Assembly (NCBI GenBank): GCA_034168985.1
Contig: JAXFJE010000021.1
Span: 1-64,000 of the forward strand
Direction of reading: 5' to 3'
Length of the DNA stretch: 64,000 nucleotides
From: JALEVB01 sp022768265
GTDB taxonomy: Bacteria > Bacillota_I > Bacilli_A > Erysipelotrichales > Erysipelotrichaceae
In this document: positions 1-8,447 of the stretch, in pieces
How positions within the stretch are numbered: the stretch's first letter is position 1
Layout of the letters: the number at the start of each line of letters is the position of its first letter
Translations under genes and position numbers: made by a program
The notes under the pieces: model-generated
What the model was told of the DNA's origin: nothing
What the model saw: the letters and a program-made list of their open reading frames with translations, nothing else
Databases searched by the model: none

Positions 1-42
1 ATCAATGGTTAGGTTATTGCATAGTTTCATATTTAAGATCAT
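1..42 (-). CDS. Start of a gene running off the left edge (partial)
   Basis: On the minus strand a good ribosome binding site (GGGAGG, about 52-57) stands nine bases before an ATG at 42-40. The frame stays open for 14 codons to the window edge and begins MILNMKLCNN. Too little is visible to name it. If the element ends near 365, this should be a chromosomal gene that originally lay downstream of rlmD. A second in-frame ATG at 30 has no binding site. Confidence 0.45.
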   Translation of the reverse strand, partial: MILNMKLCNNLTID

Positions 43-343
43 TTGTTGTTACCTCCCAAATAAGGTAACTATATCAAATATTGATCAGTATTGTACATGC
101 TTACTCGATCATTTTTGATCATCTTTATAGTAGCATTATTACACATATATAACATCTATCCTATCTCCTCGACCCTACGAATTTATCTAACCTGTCAACT
201 CAACCCCACGCACTTTATTACAGTCGACCTGTTTCCTCAATAAACAAAAACAAGGATTTTCAAGATTAAAAGGCACTGCCAGACATTAGGCAGAAAATCT
301 TTCAACCTAGAAAACCCTTTATTTATCAGTGTTTTAAATACTC
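43..343. other. Non-coding left flank
   Basis: No convincing gene. A near-perfect palindrome (AATATTGATCAGTATT) lies at 77-92, just upstream of the partial leftward gene, and could be an operator. GATCATTTTTGATC follows at 107-120. A weak hairpin (CTGCC at 276-280, GGCAG at 289-293) followed on the minus strand by TGCCTTTT could end transcription of the recombinase gene or of the original rlmD. If the element boundary is near 365, this stretch is chromosomal. Confidence 0.4.
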
Positions 344-2029
344 CTATTTCTCCACCCTTGACATCAATACTACGCACTCAACGGTACTTTCATTGTCCCA
401 ACAAAGTTCCTGTGTTTCCCTGTCTCCAAAATACACCGGAAAACGGAACTTGATGTGCTTTAGGAATCTGCCATCTGGCTGCTCCTGCTCGTAAATGTCC
501 ACCTGTTCTACAAAACTGTTGAGAAATTCTTTCTTCTCCAAGTCGGTGAACTTATCATATAGTTTATCAAAATATAAAAGAAATTGATAGACATTTTCTT
601 CTGATATCTTCTGCTGCTGGATATTCAGCAAACGCTTCTTAACTTCCTCTATATTGTTCTCCACGCCTTCAATTTCATCATACAGCCGATATAAACGTGT
701 TTCCATATCCTGATATTTCTTTTCGTAAAACTTATCTGTAATATCCAGATTATCCATCTGCTGACCTAGCCTTGCTTTTGCTCCTGTCAACTGGCGATGC
801 TGTTTTTCCAAATTTTCGATTTCTCTTTCAATTTCATCTGTATCAATCCTTGAACCGATTTTTTTTCGGATTGCTTCTTCAAATTTAGGATTCTGTACCA
901 GCTTTCTGATAACCTCTTCAACGGCATTGTTGATCTTATCCTCGCTCCATTGCTTATGGTAATCACATCTGTGACCATTCATCAAGCGGCGATGCTTACA
1001 GGCATAATAAAAATAATCTTTATACAAAGTTCCATCTTTCTTTTTCTTTCGGTTCACATTTCCGTACATTCCGCTTCCACATAACGGACATTTCAAAATT
1101 CCAGATAAAATATGTTCATGATCTAAGCTATGGATCTTCTCATGTTTTACTCCATTTTTTACTCTTTTCTGATGTGCCAGTTCCCAGTCTGTCTCTGAGA
1201 TAATCCCTTCATGAATACCATCATATAACATATAATTCTCCTGTTTTACAATACGATATTCATTTCGTGTTCCAGAAACTTTCTCATTCTTTCTTCGTCC
1301 ATAAGCCAGTTTTCCACAATAAACCGGATTGTCCAAAACACCTTTTATAAAAGAAGCCGCAAATGCATCCAGTGTATTATTTTGTCTCTTTTTCTTCTTA
1401 TATCCATGCTGATTCAGCCATATGGCAATCGCAGCAATTCCCATATTCGTATGAATAAATTTATCATAAATCAAACGTATGACCTCTGCTTCATCCTCTG
1501 CAATCTGTAATTCTCCATTTACCAGTTCATAACCGTATGGAGCAAATCCACCGTTCCATTTTCCTTCTCTGGCTTTCTGTTTTCGTCCCTCCATTGTCTG
1601 AACCAGAATATTTTCTCGTTCAATCTCTGCCACCGCAGACAAAACAGAAATCATCAATTTCCCACTATCTTTTGAACTATCAATCCCATCCTCGACACAA
1701 ATCAGGTTCACACCAAAGTCTTGCATCCTCTGTAAAGAATTCAAAACATCTGCCGCATTACGACCAAATCTTGAAAGTTTGAATACCAGTACAAACTGTA
1801 TCTCATCTGTGCCATTCTCTATATTATCCAGCATCCTCTGAAATTCAGGTCTTCCCTCCACACTTTTTCCAGATTTTCCTTCATCTGAATATTCATTTAC
1901 AATTTCCATATTTTGAAATTCTGCATAGCGCCGTAATTTTTCTTTCTGAGCATCCAGACTGTATCCGTCTACCTGCATAGTTGTGGATACTCTGGTATAT
2001 ATATCACATTTAATTTTTTTATTCCTCAT
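344..2029 (-). CDS. Large serine recombinase (site-specific integrase)
   Basis: A 561-aa resolvase/invertase-type recombinase that would integrate and excise the element. The N-terminal catalytic domain (about 1-150) has the nucleophile Ser15 in YTRVSTTMQ and conserved arginines in a VLVFKLSRFGRN segment. A recombinase domain, a zinc ribbon (CPLCGSGMYG, paired with cysteines near ACKHRR and HRCDYH) and a C-terminal coiled coil (about 400-490) follow. The length suits the family. The start is ATG with GAGAGGTAG upstream. The last residues, VECVVLMSRVEK, closely resemble the RlmD segment at the other junction (VETVVLLSQ), so the 3' end probably overlaps the attachment site, and its final codons may be host-derived. 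Confidence 0.95.
   Translation of the reverse strand: MRNKKIKCDIYTRVSTTMQVDGYSLDAQKEKLRRYAEFQNMEIVNEYSDEGKSGKSVEGRPEFQRMLDNIENGTDEIQFVLVFKLSRFGRNAADVLNSLQRMQDFGVNLICVEDGIDSSKDSGKLMISVLSAVAEIERENILVQTMEGRKQKAREGKWNGGFAPYGYELVNGELQIAEDEAEVIRLIYDKFIHTNMGIAAIAIWLNQHGYKKKKRQNNTLDAFAASFIKGVLDNPVYCGKLAYGRRKNEKVSGTRNEYRIVKQENYMLYDGIHEGIISETDWELAHQKRVKNGVKHEKIHSLDHEHILSGILKCPLCGSGMYGNVNRKKKKDGTLYKDYFYYACKHRRLMNGHRCDYHKQWSEDKINNAVEEVIRKLVQNPKFEEAIRKKIGSRIDTDEIEREIENLEKQHRQLTGAKARLGQQMDNLDITDKFYEKKYQDMETRLYRLYDEIEGVENNIEEVKKRLLNIQQQKISEENVYQFLLYFDKLYDKFTDLEKKEFLNSFVEQVDIYEQEQPDGRFLKHIKFRFPVYFGDRETQELCWDNESTVECVVLMSRVEK
360..385. other. Putative attL (left element junction)
   Basis: The bases at 360-382 (gacatcaatactacgcac then tcaac) align without gaps to 27967-27989 (gacaaaagaactaccgtc then tcaac), with 16 of 23 positions identical: GACA, ACTAC and CTCAAC. 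Both places encode, on the minus strand, a V-E-x-V-V-L segment. Serine integrases recombine at a two-base crossover inside such a core. The exact crossover cannot be read from one integrated copy. Confidence 0.5.
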
Positions 2030-2119
2030 AATCTACCTCTCAACATAACTCCGTTTTAATGTCCCAATATTATTTTAGTACTTGTTCCAACTATTTTCAA
2101 TACTTATTTTTATTTTTTA

Positions 2120-2148
2120 TTGACATATTTTCATTGTAATCATATAAT
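2120..2148 (+). promoter_or_regulatory. Consensus sigma-A promoter of the antitoxin RNA
   Basis: TTGACA at 2120-2125 and TATAAT at 2143-2148 are both perfect consensus, with a 17-base spacer. Transcription should start near 2155, about 20 bases before the first antitoxin repeat. A strong promoter reading through repeats, a terminator and then the toxin gene is the usual layout of type III toxin-antitoxin loci. Confidence 0.85.
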
Positions 2149-2175
2149 AATGATAAAGACAGATCTTCTGTCATG

Positions 2176-2276
2176 GAAAATATTGTTCGCTCACCGTTGG
2201 CGGCTTATAAGTGAACGGTTCGAAAATATTGTTCGCTTACCGGAAGCGTCTAATAAATGTCCGGCTCGAAAATTTT
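2176..2276 (+). ncRNA. Type III antitoxin RNA: two tandem 46-nt pseudoknot repeats plus a partial third
   Basis: The units 2176-2221 and 2222-2267 begin with GAAAATATTGTTCGCT, and a truncated third unit starts at 2268. Each unit can form an H-type pseudoknot. Stem 1 is CGC/GCG (2188-2190 with 2200-2202; 2234-2236 with 2246-2248). Stem 2 is CCGTT/AACGG (2194-2198 with 2214-2218) in unit 1 and CCGGA/TCCGG (2240-2244 with 2260-2264) in unit 2. The paired bases change together, which supports real structure. In ToxI/CptI-type antitoxins each repeat is cut out by the toxin and wraps around it as an inhibitor. Two repeats of about 45 nt most resembles the CptIN group; that family assignment is inference. 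Confidence 0.85.
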
Positions 2277-2306
2277 AGCCCTGTCGCATGGCAGGGCTTA
2301 TTTTAT
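2277..2306 (+). terminator. Intrinsic terminator between antitoxin repeats and toxin
   Basis: The stem AGCCCTG (2277-2283) pairs with CAGGGCT (2292-2298) across an 8-base loop, followed by TATTTTAT. In type III loci a leaky terminator here keeps antitoxin RNA in excess over toxin mRNA. Confidence 0.8.
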
Positions 2307-2317
2307 AGGTGATAAAG

Positions 2318-2806
2318 ATGATATATCAAGAAGGTTACGTTTACCATATCAAAGATGAATATTTTGAAAAAGTACAGGATGACAACTTAATGCAAAATAA
2401 AAAAGGCGGTACCTATCGTCCAACTTTTTATTGTCTGCGTGATAATAAAACTTCTCTACTCTGGATGGTTCCATTAAGCTCACGTGTAGAAAAATTTAAA
2501 GCGATCCACGATAAGCAAGTACATAAATACGGGAAATGTCTGACGATTGTTTTAGGTGAATTTGACGGAAAAGCAGCCGCTTTTCTTCTCCAAAATATGT
2601 TCCCAATCAGGGACTACTATCTTGACCATATACATACACGAAACAACAATCCTGTTCCAGTTAAGCATTCCATTCATAAAGAAGTGACAACACGTATGAA
2701 AAAAATTCGCCAGCTTCATTCCAGAGGCAAAAAGGTGGTATTTCCAAATATTGACCGCCTTGAACAAATTATGCTTGCAGAAATAAAAGATAACGTAGCC
2801 GAATAA
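2318..2806 (+). CDS. Type III toxin-antitoxin endoribonuclease toxin (ToxN/CptN-like)
   Basis: A 162-aa protein starting MIYQEGYVYHIKDEYF. Its pattern fits the type III toxin family: an early Y-x-IKD-x-YF segment, a central LLWMVPLSS, then KYGKC and FLLQNMFP before a basic helical C-terminus. Such toxins are sequence-specific RNases that cleave mRNA and their own antitoxin RNA. Context is decisive: consensus promoter, two pseudoknot repeats and a terminator lie directly upstream. ATG 2318 is preferred because AGGTG lies six bases ahead; an in-frame GTG at 2309 would add three residues. The locus could stabilise the element after integration or abort phage infection. The subfamily is not certain. 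Confidence 0.85.
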   Translation: MIYQEGYVYHIKDEYFEKVQDDNLMQNKKGGTYRPTFYCLRDNKTSLLWMVPLSSRVEKFKAIHDKQVHKYGKCLTIVLGEFDGKAAAFLLQNMFPIRDYYLDHIHTRNNNPVPVKHSIHKEVTTRMKKIRQLHSRGKKVVFPNIDRLEQIMLAEIKDNVAE

Positions 2807-2816
2807 TTTCACTAAA

Positions 2817-2869
2817 AAGCGACAGTCTGATTTACATTTTTGTATTTCAGGAAACTGCCGCTTCTTTTT
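2817..2869 (+). terminator. Probable terminator after the toxin gene
   Basis: AAGCGACAGT (2817-2826) pairs with ACTGCCGCTT (2854-2863) except for one position. A pyrimidine run, CTTTTTC, follows. The loop is long (27 bases) and the 3' arm overlaps the end of the small leftward gene, so efficiency is uncertain. Confidence 0.45.
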
Positions 2870-2981
2870 CTTTCTTATTCTGTTTTTCCTCCTCCAACTC
2901 CCGGAGGACTTCATCGCCGTACTTATCAATCATCCGTACCAGAAAATCAATGCACCGTTCAAATTCAATATTCTGTTGCAT
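2847..2981 (-). CDS. Small conserved-looking helical protein (44 aa)
   Basis: Starts MQQNIEFERC and ends KEAAVS. It has an excellent ribosome binding site (GAGGAGGAG, seven bases before the ATG at 2981-2979), which sets it apart from chance frames. The sequence is highly charged and predicted helical (RELEEEKQNKKEKE near the end). Small proteins of this kind are common beside recombinases and relaxases on clostridial elements, but I do not recognise a named family. It lies convergent to the toxin gene, whose terminator overlaps its 3' end. Confidence 0.55.
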   Translation of the reverse strand: MQQNIEFERCIDFLVRMIDKYGDEVLRELEEEKQNKKEKEAAVS

Positions 2982-3099
2982 AAGCTCCTCCTCTCATTGT
3001 TTTAATCTGAGCTTATTTTACAGAATTTCTTCATAAACAGCATTGAACCGGAATTGACTTTAAATTGAGAAAATCATGTAACGAAAATCTCTATTTATC

Positions 3100-3128
3100 T
3101 TGAACCGAATATATGTTCGTGGTATGAT
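3100..3128 (+). promoter_or_regulatory. Promoter of the STAND gene with an embedded LexA (SOS) box
   Basis: TTGAAC (3100-3105) and TATGAT (3123-3128) are separated by 17 bases. The spacer contains CGAATATATGTTCG at 3106-3119, which matches 13 of 14 positions of the Gram-positive LexA/DinR consensus CGAACRNRYGTTYG. A repressor bound there would block RNA polymerase, so the downstream ATPase is predicted to be induced by DNA damage. The match is read directly; LexA binding is inferred. Confidence 0.6.
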
Positions 3129-3183
3129 ATACTTATTCAAACCTGTTCACTTAATTTAATCTATAGAAAAGAGGAAATGCCTA

Positions 3184-5493
3184 TTGGATCGTTGTGATTT
3201 TAGTTCGATAATGACATATTTAAAAAACCAAATCAGTGAAAGCAATCAGATGAGCCAGCCTGAATTTTTATATGAAATATTTGAAGATTTTTTAGAAAGT
3301 CCTGAAAACAAAGAATTCACTCTGGATAACGGTCTGGTTTGTCGCTGGATAACAGGTCAGGCGAAAATCAGCCCTAAAATATCTTCTTTTTATGCAAGAC
3401 CAAGCAATCAGGAAAAACTGGCGGAAACCATACACCGAAATATTCTTCCCTTAATGGCAGACTGCGACAAAGCACTTCAGGATATTTATATTTTATTTAT
3501 TCAGGATTCTTCAATTTCTGAAGCCAAAAAAGCAGAACTTGCTACTCTATACAAACCTGCCGATTTACGTCTGCTGTTTTTGGCAAAACTGATTTCTTTC
3601 AGTATGGAACGCCCGTTTATTAAACGTGATACCAAAAACCAGAAATTGATCGCAGGTGGTTCCCTCTCACCAATGGTACTGGATTATATTATGGATAGTG
3701 AAGTCCCAAGACCATGCCGCCATTTTGTAGGGAGAGAAGATGAAACAACAGAATTACATTCCCTTCTGGAAGATAATAGCAAAGTATTTCTTTACGGAAT
3801 TGCCGGAATTGGGAAAAGCGAACTGGCAAAATCCTATGCAAAGTACTATAAAAAGCATTACACTAACATCCTGTATTTTGAATATGCCGGAGATTTACAT
3901 CAATCTGTTACGGATATGGATTTTGCTGATGATTTACCGGAGGATACCGAAGAAGAACGTTTCCGAAAACACAACCGTTTCCTTCGTTCTTTGAAAGATG
4001 ATACTTTAATCATCATAGACAACTTCAATGCAACCGCAACACAGGACTCCTTTTTATCCGTAATGTTAAAATACCGCTGCCGGATTCTTTTTACAACAAG
4101 AAGCAAATTCGATAGTTACTGTACCCTGCACTTAAAAGAGATTAAAGAAGCATCCAGCCTGTTTCAACTGGTATCTTCCTTTTATTCGGAAGCAGAAGAA
4201 CATCGGTCACTTGTAGAGGAAATCATAGAAACCGTTCATCGTCATACTTTTGCCGTAGAATTAGCAGCAAAACTTCTGGAAAATGGAATTTTAGCTCCGC
4301 AACAATTACTAGAAAAGCTTCAAAAAGAAAAGGCTTCTCTCGAAAATGAAGACAAAATCAAAGCCTTCAAAGACGGACAGAGCAGTAATGCAACCTACTA
4401 TTACCATATCCACACCCTATTTTCCCTTTATTCTCTCTCCCAGGAGCAAAAGGGAATCATGCGTAATCTGTGCTTTCTTCCTTCTTCTGGTATCTCCGCA
4501 CGGCTTTGGGCTGAATGGCTTCAATTAAGAAATTTAAATGATATCAACGATCTGATTGAGACAGGTTTTGTACAGTCAAGTCTCCGGCATACTATTTCTC
4601 TGCATCCAATGATTCAGGAAATTGCAGTTTCCGAAACCGCACCTTCTGTTACAGACTGCCACACGCTATTGGATTCTCTGCAAAAAATATGTTTGATGCA
4701 TGGTATTGAAGTTAGCTATTATAAAAAATTATTTCAAACAGTAGAAAACATCATGCTCTTCATTGAAAAGGACGATGTTCCCCCATACCTGTTATTTTTA
4801 GAAGATGTTTTTCCATATATGGAGAAGTACCACTATCAAAAGGGTATGAAAAAAATCATCCAGGAACTACAGCATTTTGTAAAAGCAAGCACTTACGGAA
4901 CTGCTTCGGATCGTGCCTTACTATTGGATTATCAGGCAACGCTGGAAACAAAAACAGAAAAAGCAATAAAATTAGAAAAAGAAGCACTTGCTCAAATAGA
5001 AGAAACCACAAAAGAAAATGCCCACCTTGTTTCCAACCTCCATTCCAATCTTGGAGGACTTTACCGCATAAACGGACAGCTTGATCTGGCTAAAAAACAC
5101 ATGAAAATGGGTATTTCTCTTTTAGAACAATACCAACTTCTTTATACTAATGACAGTATTCCCCAGATTAATAATTACGCTGTCCTATTAACTGAAATGC
5201 AAGAACCCGACCTTGCTCTGTCTGTTCTTCAGAAATTGGCACAGATAATCAAAGAATATAATTCGGATCACTGTCTGGATTATGCCCAGGTGCAGGAATC
5301 CATTGGAAGTATCTGCCTGATAACCGCAAATATTTCTCAGGCGAAACAACATTTTAAAAAAGCCTTGAAAATTTATGAGGATATATGGGCAGACGAACCT
5401 GAATTGATTGAAGAAAAATATCAAGCAATTCAAGAATTGTATCCACAAGCTGGAATTGCTCTGGCAAAAAGTATTCTTCCAGTCAAACACTAG
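3184..5493 (+). CDS. STAND-type NTPase with NB-ARC and TPR regions
   Basis: A 769-aa protein. A helical N-terminal domain (about 1-170) precedes a phosphate-binding loop GIAGIGKSELAK (about 205) and a Walker B-like DTLIIIDNF (about 272-280). A sensor/arginine region RILFTTRSKF and a winged-helix stretch come next, and the C-terminal third is helical with TPR-like repeats (about 600-745). STAND proteins are signal-sensing switches that oligomerise on ATP; members act as transcription regulators or anti-phage sensors. No nuclease or other effector domain is recognisable here. TTG 3184 is chosen because GAGGAA lies seven bases upstream and no in-frame ATG has a site. The promoter carries a LexA-like box. 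Confidence 0.85.
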   Translation: MDRCDFSSIMTYLKNQISESNQMSQPEFLYEIFEDFLESPENKEFTLDNGLVCRWITGQAKISPKISSFYARPSNQEKLAETIHRNILPLMADCDKALQDIYILFIQDSSISEAKKAELATLYKPADLRLLFLAKLISFSMERPFIKRDTKNQKLIAGGSLSPMVLDYIMDSEVPRPCRHFVGREDETTELHSLLEDNSKVFLYGIAGIGKSELAKSYAKYYKKHYTNILYFEYAGDLHQSVTDMDFADDLPEDTEEERFRKHNRFLRSLKDDTLIIIDNFNATATQDSFLSVMLKYRCRILFTTRSKFDSYCTLHLKEIKEASSLFQLVSSFYSEAEEHRSLVEEIIETVHRHTFAVELAAKLLENGILAPQQLLEKLQKEKASLENEDKIKAFKDGQSSNATYYYHIHTLFSLYSLSQEQKGIMRNLCFLPSSGISARLWAEWLQLRNLNDINDLIETGFVQSSLRHTISLHPMIQEIAVSETAPSVTDCHTLLDSLQKICLMHGIEVSYYKKLFQTVENIMLFIEKDDVPPYLLFLEDVFPYMEKYHYQKGMKKIIQELQHFVKASTYGTASDRALLLDYQATLETKTEKAIKLEKEALAQIEETTKENAHLVSNLHSNLGGLYRINGQLDLAKKHMKMGISLLEQYQLLYTNDSIPQINNYAVLLTEMQEPDLALSVLQKLAQIIKEYNSDHCLDYAQVQESIGSICLITANISQAKQHFKKALKIYEDIWADEPELIEEKYQAIQELYPQAGIALAKSILPVKH

Positions 5494-5771
5494 AGGTTCC
5501 TATAACGCTTGTAAAATACATAATCAATCCACTTTCCACAAATCATGATTACAGCAGAAGATACAAAAAATCCATGTATCTTCTGCTCTTTCTTAAAAAA
5601 ACTTTTTAGGCATTGTCGCTCTTTTAAGTCTGTTTCCCCAACACTTACAACAAATATGTATATTCCCACATATCTTCATTTTTACAATATCTCCTAGTTG
5701 TTTTTTCTACCACTTACAATAGCTGTCGGATTCCTAACATATGTCTTTTTCTCGATGAAAAATCTCTTATA
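5494..5771. other. Convergent intergenic region
   Basis: It separates the rightward STAND gene from the end of the leftward T7SS operon. Apart from the hairpin at 5553-5587, I see no gene or clear signal. Confidence 0.5.
5553..5594 (+). terminator. Strong terminator after the STAND gene
   Basis: A perfect 12-bp stem, AGCAGAAGATAC (5553-5564) with GTATCTTCTGCT (5576-5587), has an 11-base loop and is followed by CTTTCTT. Confidence 0.75.
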
Positions 5772-6128
5772 TCACTCACTCATAAAAATTTCCCTTATTC
5801 TCTGATTAATTTCTGCTATTTCTTCTTCAATTCGACTATTTTTATTCTGCAATTGTCTTTTAAATTCATCAGCAAATTCCGCTTTTCTCAATCTTATGTT
5901 ATCTAAAATGCTCTTTTGCTCATCAATCAAGAGTATTATCTTTTCATTTTCTCCCGCATATTCCCGCATATGTTCTAGTCCTACCAGTGCAGCGTAAATC
6001 TGTTCATCTTCCTCCTCTTCTTCTTTCCAAATCCTCTGTTCTTGAAACTTTAATTCCTCTTTATTTTTCTCCATCTTCTTCAAATGTGCCCGGAGTTCTT
6101 CCTCAGACATCTTATTTATTTCACTCAA
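5772..6128 (-). CDS. Small charged coiled-coil protein, putative T7SS partner (DUF3958-like)
   Basis: A 118-aa acidic, almost wholly helical protein starting (as M) SEINKMSEEELRAHLKK. Two long heptad-rich stretches surround a central AALVGLEHMREYA segment. It is the last gene of the T7SS operon, seven bases after the membrane protein. Streptococcal LXG effectors are often encoded with two small helical targeting partners (DUF3130 and DUF3958). The gene at 8448-8759 fits the first, and this coiled coil is a candidate for the second; that link is inference. TTG 6128 is preferred because AAAGGTGATCG precedes it; ATG 6110 lacks a site. Confidence 0.65.
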   Translation of the reverse strand: MSEINKMSEEELRAHLKKMEKNKEELKFQEQRIWKEEEEEDEQIYAALVGLEHMREYAGENEKIILLIDEQKSILDNIRLRKAEFADEFKRQLQNKNSRIEEEIAEINQRIREIFMSE

Positions 6129-6135
6129 ATATCGA

Positions 6136-6834
6136 TCACCTTTCCTCTACTATTTTTTCCGTATCCTTTTCAATGGTAATCTTATCCATAATGCACCAAA
6201 TTAATATAAAGCATCCCACATAAACAATCGTTCCGATTGTTGTTGAACGTTGTCCTAATGTAGTTGTAAATTTCCAAATTGCATTATCCAAACCGACTTC
6301 CTGAACCATTGATGAATTTCCATATCTCTCAACAACATAATTTACTTGTTTCATATAATAAAATAATGTTCCTGCATAAAGAACCAATAAAGAACATAAT
6401 GAGATAACCAAAGCATTTATTCCTTTTTTCTTTTCTCTTACCTGTTTCTTTCTTATTTTTATAAATAAAAAATAATCTAATCCCAAAACATAAAGAAGCA
6501 TAGATATTTCCATAGCGGCTACAAGAATTAACATATTAGGTTGATGACCTACAGTCCTATCAATACAAGTGTCAATTCCCATTTTTATTAATGTTGCTAA
6601 ACCACCATACATAATAACTTTTATAACCGGTTCCTTGCTCTTCTCATCATATCGCATACTATATGTAACATAAAATAGCAAAGAATTATAAATCCACCAT
6701 AATGTTGCCGATATAAAAAAACCACTTGAAAAATCACCAAATGCCATATATGGAATTCGTACTAATAACCTCCCTAAAACGCCAAATGTGATGGTTGTTA
6801 TAATGATAATCAATAATTCATTGTTTTTTTTCAT
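6136..6834 (-). CDS. Polytopic membrane protein, candidate immunity protein
   Basis: A 232-aa protein with about five or six hydrophobic segments, for example LLIIIITTITFGVLGRL near the start, ALVISLCSLLVLYAGTLFYY in the middle and IVYVGCFILIWCIM near the end. It follows the LXG-like protein by 26 bases with a good AGGAGG site. Immunity proteins of T7SS toxins that act on membranes or outside the cell are often polytopic and encoded directly downstream of the toxin. No family is recognised, and the immunity role is inferred from position only. Confidence 0.7.
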   Translation of the reverse strand: MKKNNELLIIIITTITFGVLGRLLVRIPYMAFGDFSSGFFISATLWWIYNSLLFYVTYSMRYDEKSKEPVIKVIMYGGLATLIKMGIDTCIDRTVGHQPNMLILVAAMEISMLLYVLGLDYFLFIKIRKKQVREKKKGINALVISLCSLLVLYAGTLFYYMKQVNYVVERYGNSSMVQEVGLDNAIWKFTTTLGQRSTTIGTIVYVGCFILIWCIMDKITIEKDTEKIVEER

Positions 6835-6860
6835 AGATAGCCTCCTAGTATAATTAAACT

Positions 6861-8435
6861 TTATTTTTTCAATATTTCTTCAAGAAGTTTTTGACTTTTT
6901 TCATCTGCATAAGAAGGATTTGACAATTTATCAGTAAAATCTAAAATTCGTGTTCTACCAAATTCAAAAAATCCATCTACAGATTCAATATATGCTTTAT
7001 CTCCAGAATAAACCAATGGCGTATACATCAATTTGCCATCTGAAGAATACGATAAATAACCTGATATCAAAGTATCTTTATGCCTTTCATCTAATTGGCC
7101 ACGTATGGTATATGTTCCATCTGGATCCGGAACTTCTTTTCCAGATGCTAATTTATATACTCCAGCAGCGTAATCTGATGCCCATTTTTTTCCAATGGCG
7201 CCTTCCGACTCACTATAAGTATCTCTAAGCACATTATAATTCCAATTTTGAAAATTATTTCTCACATCTGAATTTCCAACTGCTATAATACTTCTTCTGA
7301 TATCACCATCTGATGTTTGAAATGAAATAACAACTTCAGTTTTATCTAAGGAAGATATAAGAAAATTTCCCAATCCTACAACCGCATGAAGGACTGCTGC
7401 TTCTTTTACATTTTTATCTGATGATGATAATGTTCCTGAAGATATCTGTTGATATGAATTTGTATATAATTTTTCTTTTGGTATTTCTTCTAAATTTAGT
7501 TCCAACACTCCTGCCCAAAAATTAAAATCTACGGAAGAGATTTCTTTTTTCCCATCCAACTTCCAAATAGGTTGAAAAGATATTTGATTATCTGGAACAT
7601 AAATAGGATATATCTCTCCTTTATAAAATAACGCTTTTTTATCTTTTGAAAGAAATACTAATTCTGTTCCTTCTGTACGTTTTATACAAGCAATATCCAT
7701 TGTAGTTAAAACAATTCCTTTTTGTTTCAAATACTCAATTTCTGCTCCACTTAATTTTAATTCCTCTTTAGCTTTCAACCACGACTCCAGCTTTAAGCAT
7801 TCCACCTCCATAATTTTTTTCCAATCGGAACCTGTTCTGGGTATGTATATTCCACATTGAAATCGTCCTCTCATACTATTGAGTGCAGTTGTGATAGCTT
7901 CACGCAGGCTACTTGTCGTTGAAAACAATATACTTGTACTACCTTCAATTTCATCATATTTATCTGATTTGCTTTTCCATTCATTATACAATTTCTGACT
8001 AGATTCAGCCAATCGTTTATAGTCATTTACCTTCCAACTATAATATAAATCTATGACAGAATTAGAAGTCTCTTTTTTCATTTCATATTCATCTGCTTTT
8101 TCCAAATAAAACTCCTTGTTATCAAGTGCTTTTTTCATTTGGCTTCTAATATTCGCCCCATCAAGAACTTCATCCCCCACCAAATCTTTTAGTGTTGAAA
8201 ATTCTGCAATATCATACGTATTCGCCGACTTTATTGCATCAATTATAGTTATATAATCGGCCAACTGCTGCTTCAAATTCTCAAAAGAAACGCTTTTAAT
8301 TTCATTATCTGAAGAAAATGCAGTTATACTCTTAGAAACAATACCCAGAGTTTCATTATCATTTTCAAGCTTATTGATTGCCTGATCACATTGGCTCTTT
8401 ATATCATTCGGGTTTAAATAGTCACTCTCTTTCAT
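6861..8435 (-). CDS. Putative LXG-type T7SS effector (toxin)
   Basis: A 524-aa protein without signal peptide. The first 220 residues are helical, as in LXG targeting domains (regular spacing of YITIIDAIKSA, LKDLVGDEVLDG and a long helix near KADEYEMKK). The C-terminal 300 residues form a compositionally different mixed domain that I cannot assign. It contains WKLDGKKEISSVDFNFWAG and DPDGTYTIRGQLDERH and looks like the toxic tip. It is preceded by a TIGR04197/DUF3130-like helical protein and followed by a membrane protein, the classic partner-effector-immunity order. Toxic activity is inferred. The start has a strong AGGAGGAAGG site. Confidence 0.65.
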   Translation of the reverse strand: MKESDYLNPNDIKSQCDQAINKLENDNETLGIVSKSITAFSSDNEIKSVSFENLKQQLADYITIIDAIKSANTYDIAEFSTLKDLVGDEVLDGANIRSQMKKALDNKEFYLEKADEYEMKKETSNSVIDLYYSWKVNDYKRLAESSQKLYNEWKSKSDKYDEIEGSTSILFSTTSSLREAITTALNSMRGRFQCGIYIPRTGSDWKKIMEVECLKLESWLKAKEELKLSGAEIEYLKQKGIVLTTMDIACIKRTEGTELVFLSKDKKALFYKGEIYPIYVPDNQISFQPIWKLDGKKEISSVDFNFWAGVLELNLEEIPKEKLYTNSYQQISSGTLSSSDKNVKEAAVLHAVVGLGNFLISSLDKTEVVISFQTSDGDIRRSIIAVGNSDVRNNFQNWNYNVLRDTYSESEGAIGKKWASDYAAGVYKLASGKEVPDPDGTYTIRGQLDERHKDTLISGYLSYSSDGKLMYTPLVYSGDKAYIESVDGFFEFGRTRILDFTDKLSNPSYADEKSQKLLEEILKK

Positions 8436-8447
8436 AAGCCTTCCTCC

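Noticed and set aside
395..407. TTGTCCCAACAAA here and its inverse at about 27960-27972 as element terminal inverted repeats
   Set aside because: Serine-recombinase elements do not have terminal inverted repeats, and the copies are not at matching distances from the inferred junctions. Probably chance in related coding sequence.
2552..2929. 125-aa minus-strand frame across the toxin gene
   Set aside because: It is antisense to the toxin, has no ribosome binding site and is a different frame from the 44-aa gene.
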